NCBI GenBank assembly: GCA_009885275.1
Contig: VFKY01000172.1
Span: forward strand, 1 to 17,993
Origin: Verrucomicrobiota bacterium
GTDB lineage: Bacteria > Verrucomicrobiota > Verrucomicrobiia > Verrucomicrobiales > Verrucomicrobiaceae
Reading direction: 5' to 3'
Length of the DNA: 17,993 nucleotides
This document shows positions 13,943 to 17,993 of the stretch, piece after piece. The position numbers were made by a program, and so were the translations under genes. The first letter of the stretch is position 1; the number at the start of each line of letters is the position of its first letter. The notes under the pieces are model-generated. The model was not told the origin of the DNA. It made no database searches and worked only from the letters and a program-made list of their open reading frames with translations.

Positions 13943-16900
13943 ATGAACTTAGCCGTTAAAAGTAAACTTCATTCACTGACAAAGGCTGGTTTCGCCCTTG
14001 TAGCAACATTGCTGTTTATTTTTCTCATCATCGGACTCCTTGTTACATTAATGAGCCTAACCACAGTTGAACTGCGAGTGGTTGAAAATTCCACCAAACT
14101 CCGCAAAGCACGCAACAACGCCCTCACTGGACTGCATCAAGCAATCAATACCCTGCAAAACAATGCCGGTCTCGATCAAAGCATAACTGCTACGGCAGCC
14201 TTGCTCGACACCAATCCAATGACCCAAAAAATCGACGGTGTCGCCAATCCCTGGCTCACCGGAGTCTGGAGATACTCCGATACCCCATTGAATCCAGACA
14301 AGCCCCTTGTCTGGCTCATCAGTGGTGCTCAAGAACAAGATGATACGAACACACCCCTGGCTACTCCCTTCACCAAGCTGGATAATCCAACATCCAAAAA
14401 AGACTATGTCTGGCTACTTCACAAAGCCGTCGGCGAAGATTTAGATCTCAGTGTGAAAGCACGCAAAATTGAAATCAAGATCAAAAAACCGACGCGTTCA
14501 AGCGAGCCTGATAAGAAATACACTATCGGTCATTACGCTTGGTGGGCTAGCGATGAGAGTACAAAATGCCGGGTCAATCTTCCCATGGGCGCTGAAGAGA
14601 AAGCATCAAAGTCCGAGACCGTAATGCAAGCTAAATGGAAGCTCTCTGCGCCCCGCCGTGCCTCATGGAAAATGACCGATATGGAGGCGCTACCTGTAGA
14701 TTCTGTTAACCTATCCAAGGTGCTTACTTTTGCACAGATCTCCCTTTTGGTAGCGCCCACTAATCGTAACAAGCTTCTCGATTCGCTTGAAAAACATTTT
14801 CACGATCTAACTGCAGATTCTCTTGGCGTAATTACAGACACTAAAGCTGGCGGATTAAAATTCGATCTCTCACTCGCATTTGAGATGACCGATGATGCAT
14901 TCGAAAACGATCCCTATTTCACACAGAATGATGAGCTTATAGATCTTATGCCAACAATGCGCGATCATTATCGTGCCTATAAACGCGTCGAAAATCCTCA
15001 TTCAAATCCCTCCTTTGATGCGTGCCCAAATGCCATCAAATCTTTAGACAACACGAAGGAGGGCTTGGCAGAAGCTTCCAATTCTTATCTAAATTCAAAG
15101 GACGCACTACCAGTCAAAGCTGGATTCAATCCTATAGTCATGCGCTTCGAGTATTGCTACAGCGTGCTCAGCAATAGTGCTCCAACCAAAGAAGTTGGTG
15201 GCCCTGACCAAAAGCTTCTTCTTGTACTGGATCCCATTATTACATTATGGAATCCACATAATATCACGCTGAAGTTTGATTCCTACCGTGTTAATGCATG
15301 GGTTCCAAGTTTACACCTAGTCATTGAAAAACGTGACCCCTGGAAAGCAGATCGCAAATATGTGATTGATGATGAAGTCTGGCATAACGAACAGCTCTAT
15401 CGCGCCAAGACACCAATAATTAGCCTGGAACCGTCAAGTAAAACTAAGGAATGGGAGCTACTAAATCGTAAATGGACGCTGGCTTCTGACATTAGCTTAA
15501 AGAAACTATTTGAGAATTATAGTGCCGGGAAAACCAGCAGTTTCATCATGCTGAATAAAGGCTCCTCCCTGAACTCACCCATTGAGATGAAACCAGGTGA
15601 AATCGTCATTTTCTCACCTGATCAGAATAAGCCCTACACTCACCAACCTGGCGATTTTCATCTCATACTTGAACGCGGATTAAATACTCAAGGGGGTATT
15701 TCCTTCGAAAGGCTAACGCCTCAACAAAACGGCGGGGAGACTGGAAACGACATGCTCTTACATGTTTATAACGACTCCGAGATCCGCGTTACACTTGAAC
15801 CGGAACGGGATGATGATTACAAGAAAAACGATCCGTTTGGATTTGTCGCCAGCCACACCGTATCTGGATTTGACGCTACGCCAATATCAGACACCGCACC
15901 TCAACCCTATCGTGAATTTATCGGATACTTCAAAGACGGCGCTAATGCCTTTGAATCCTTTGCTTGGGCTGGCAACCGCACTGGAGAAGCGCCAAAGTTC
16001 ACTTACAGCACTCGTGCATACAGTGGTAAAGACAAGACAGACAAACCACTACCGGGCATGAGTGACACCCTGAAAGTTGGTAAACAAATCAATGATAAAG
16101 AGAAACGTTTCTTGGGTTTGATTGATTGGCACCTCAAGACAGAAGCAGACGCCAATGGATTTCCTGTACAGATGATCACTCGTTTCGACCCTCGCTGTGT
16201 CTTCATGCGCCAACCGAAACGTGGCTATCCATGCACCATTCCTCAATATCAAATCAGTGCTCGGAAGCTGACCTCCAGCACGGGCATCATCGAAGTAAAT
16301 AAAGACAATGGATATTGGGGGCCTTCCAATGGAGCCAGTGGAGAAAGCTTCGCGTCCCTCTTTGAAATACCTACCGTGCCCATGCTTTCCATCGGGCAAC
16401 TACAACATTATCACGCAGGATCGCGAGCGCGCTCCGAATCAATCAATGCTGGCTATATCATCGGCAGCTCATGGGCTCATCCCTATATCAAACGCGATAT
16501 GGAGGAAGAACCAACAGCCGAAAATGGCCCCATCAAAGATCTATCGCACCTGTTAAATAGAAAACTGTTTGATCACTTCTACTTTTCCTCCATCACCCCT
16601 CGCACAGGTGAAGAAACTGTGAATGGTCGCATCACTGACCTTACTGCTGAATCCAATCCGAAATCACTGCCTAATCCGAGGATGCGGCTCTATCTTGCGC
16701 CGGGACAGACGCTGAAAAGTGTGTGTGATAGCCTCACTGATATTCCTGACCCCAGTAAAACCCCTTCTTATAAAAAAGCAGCTGCCAATTTTTTTGTAGA
16801 GGGAGCCTTTAATATTAATTCAACCTCGGTTGAAGCATGGAAAACGCTGTTGGCCAGCTTGAATGGGTTTGCTATTCCCGTCTGTGACTCTCTCGATAAT

Positions 16901-17611
16901 ACCACCACACTGATAGCAAGCAAAGATACGCCTCTCCCACGATTCATCCTATCTAACGGAGATGATTCCAAACAATGGCGAGGATTCCGTAGTCTCACGG
17001 ATAAACAACTTCAAGCGTTAGCTGAAGCCATTGTCAATGAAGTCAAAATACGTGGGCCATTTTCATCTCTTGGTGACTTCATAAATCGCCGACTAAAAAT
17101 TGATGATACCGGTCTCAAAGGCGCACTTCAGGCTGCTATTGATAGCACCGATATCAATCATAATTTCACCGCTTTGATCACAGGAGAACAATTGAAGAAT
17201 GCCGCTCAAAAAGGCAACTCAAACAGTGGCGCAGAAGATTGGTCATTCCCCTATCCTGAACATTGCACTGGCCCCATTGGAGCAGGCGCGGCGGGCTTCC
17301 TGACTCAAGGCGATTTATTACAAGCGCTTGCACCTCATCTAACGGCTCGTTCTGACACCTTCAAAATTCGAGCGTATGGCGATGTCGTCAATCCGATCAC
17401 GGGAAAACTGGAAGCCCGCGCTTGGTGTGAAGCCATTGTGCAACGATTGCCTGAATACACGAATTACGTAAACAAGGATGATCCTCCTGAGGAATGGAAA
17501 GCTGATGCACCGTGGGTGCAGCCGGAAAATCAACAAAACCAATACAACGTCATTTATGGTCGTCGCTTTCGCATTGTCAGAATCCGATGGCTCTCCCCTG
17601 ATGAAGTATAA
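13943..17611 (+). CDS. Verru_Chthon cassette protein A (giant GspK/PilX-like subunit)
   Basis: The 1222-residue protein opens with a prepilin-like leader. Gly16 is followed by FALVATLLFIFLIIGLLVTLMSL with Ala, not Glu, at +5, as in GspK. A long first helix holds ARNNALTGLHQAINTLQ (about 56-72). Typical family stretches follow, including FNINSTSVEAWKTLL (near 954-968) and the C-terminal GRRFRIVRIRWLSPDEV. A segment near residues 1022-1051 (LQALAEAIVNEV, then RGPFSSLGDFINRRL) resembles the helical repeat of GspK. Residues 465-507 match the aromatic pattern of CBM5/12 carbohydrate-binding modules (W467, Y473, W480, Y486, W504). As GspK caps the pseudopilus, A may be the tip subunit of a D-B-C-A complex. 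A sits 5 bases after C. Exact role unknown. Confidence 0.85.
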   Translation: MNLAVKSKLHSLTKAGFALVATLLFIFLIIGLLVTLMSLTTVELRVVENSTKLRKARNNALTGLHQAINTLQNNAGLDQSITATAALLDTNPMTQKIDGVANPWLTGVWRYSDTPLNPDKPLVWLISGAQEQDDTNTPLATPFTKLDNPTSKKDYVWLLHKAVGEDLDLSVKARKIEIKIKKPTRSSEPDKKYTIGHYAWWASDESTKCRVNLPMGAEEKASKSETVMQAKWKLSAPRRASWKMTDMEALPVDSVNLSKVLTFAQISLLVAPTNRNKLLDSLEKHFHDLTADSLGVITDTKAGGLKFDLSLAFEMTDDAFENDPYFTQNDELIDLMPTMRDHYRAYKRVENPHSNPSFDACPNAIKSLDNTKEGLAEASNSYLNSKDALPVKAGFNPIVMRFEYCYSVLSNSAPTKEVGGPDQKLLLVLDPIITLWNPHNITLKFDSYRVNAWVPSLHLVIEKRDPWKADRKYVIDDEVWHNEQLYRAKTPIISLEPSSKTKEWELLNRKWTLASDISLKKLFENYSAGKTSSFIMLNKGSSLNSPIEMKPGEIVIFSPDQNKPYTHQPGDFHLILERGLNTQGGISFERLTPQQNGGETGNDMLLHVYNDSEIRVTLEPERDDDYKKNDPFGFVASHTVSGFDATPISDTAPQPYREFIGYFKDGANAFESFAWAGNRTGEAPKFTYSTRAYSGKDKTDKPLPGMSDTLKVGKQINDKEKRFLGLIDWHLKTEADANGFPVQMITRFDPRCVFMRQPKRGYPCTIPQYQISARKLTSSTGIIEVNKDNGYWGPSNGASGESFASLFEIPTVPMLSIGQLQHYHAGSRARSESINAGYIIGSSWAHPYIKRDMEEEPTAENGPIKDLSHLLNRKLFDHFYFSSITPRTGEETVNGRITDLTAESNPKSLPNPRMRLYLAPGQTLKSVCDSLTDIPDPSKTPSYKKAAANFFVEGAFNINSTSVEAWKTLLASLNGFAIPVCDSLDNTTTLIASKDTPLPRFILSNGDDSKQWRGFRSLTDKQLQALAEAIVNEVKIRGPFSSLGDFINRRLKIDDTGLKGALQAAIDSTDINHNFTALITGEQLKNAAQKGNSNSGAEDWSFPYPEHCTGPIGAGAAGFLTQGDLLQALAPHLTARSDTFKIRAYGDVVNPITGKLEARAWCEAIVQRLPEYTNYVNKDDPPEEWKADAPWVQPENQQNQYNVIYGRRFRIVRIRWLSPDEV

Positions 17612-17632
17612 GTTTCTCACTCCATCAAAATC

Positions 17633-17993
17633 ATGTCACTCCGATTCTCACTACTGCCTGTCCTGCTTCTTCCAATCCTCTGCTCAATTCAGGCTTCCGA
17701 TAAAACTACTGCTCATGCACCAGAGCGTCGGGTTATCTTTACCTGTCTATCTTTAGATGATGAGATAGATACTTTGTATTATCGCACGCTCATCAAAGAT
17801 CCTAAGGCTCCAGCATTTTATACGGTAAACAAGTCATCGGCCTTAATCATCAGTACGCGTGGCCTAAAAATCGCCAGCAGCTTTCGTTCAGAGCCGCAGT
17901 CATATCTTGGACCGGCAATTCTCGAATTCTTCTCCAAACCACCTCCCACAAATCGAGCCTTAAATGACAAGGCGGTCGATCCAATCGCCAGCA
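17633..17993 (+). CDS. Secreted protein of unknown function, 3' end outside window
   Basis: An ATG at 17633, 21 bases after the stop of cassette protein A, opens a frame that stays open for 120 codons to the window edge. The first 20 residues (MSLRFSLLPVLLLPILCSIQ) and the following A-S-D fit a signal peptide cut after IQA. The mature part includes TLYYRTLIKD, an IISTRGLKIAS stretch and Pro-rich segments. I recognise no domain. Its position as fifth gene suggests it belongs to the same transcription unit as the prepilin cassette and may be a partner or substrate of that system, but this is inference. Confidence 0.7.
   Translation, partial: MSLRFSLLPVLLLPILCSIQASDKTTAHAPERRVIFTCLSLDDEIDTLYYRTLIKDPKAPAFYTVNKSSALIISTRGLKIASSFRSEPQSYLGPAILEFFSKPPPTNRALNDKAVDPIAS

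Noticed and set aside
14057..14772. Minus-strand ORFs of 79-93 codons within cassette gene A
   Set aside because: They are antisense shadows of the 1222-codon gene without motifs.

Overview
The window looks like a piece of a Verrucomicrobia chromosome. The best evidence is a complete four-gene Verru_Chthon cassette (order D-B-C-A) at 12022-17611. This family is known from Verrucomicrobium and Chthoniobacter relatives. Start codons almost without Shine-Dalgarno sequences fit the same phylum. Species cannot be told from the sequence alone.

Left edge (1-1151, minus strand): an array of small gene cassettes separated by attC-like imperfect palindromes, as in an integron. It holds an edge-truncated ORF, a predicted lipoprotein and a DUF7832 protein. 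For both complete cassettes the 7-bp element at the 5' border is the exact complement of the 7-bp element that opens the palindrome at the 3' end, which is the integron cassette rule. No integrase gene is visible on the platform side. A gene-free stretch (1152-1583) with two kinds of short repeats separates the array from the core genome.

Core cluster (1584-4830, minus strand): rpmH-rnpA-yidD-yidC-jag, the conserved cluster often found near the replication origin, read from a good sigma70-type promoter at 4897-4924. It joins ribosome and RNase P protein synthesis with membrane insertion (YidD, YidC) and an RNA-binding KH/R3H protein. dnaA and a clear origin are not in the window.

Middle (5024-9566, plus strand): a GNAT acetyltransferase and a one-TM small protein, then cysJ-cysI, the two subunits of NADPH sulfite reductase (sulfite to sulfide for cysteine synthesis). 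The pair ends at a perfect 18-bp hairpin that serves the convergent gene as well.

Right part (9584-17993): a Wzc-like tyrosine autokinase for exopolysaccharide export (minus strand) diverges from the Verru_Chthon cassette. The cassette encodes three proteins with type IV prepilin leaders with Glu5 (D, B, C) and a giant protein A without Glu5. The order and N-termini parallel the minor pseudopilins GspH-I-J-K of type II secretion. Protein A also carries a segment resembling a CBM5/12 carbohydrate-binding module. A secreted protein of unknown function follows and runs off the window.
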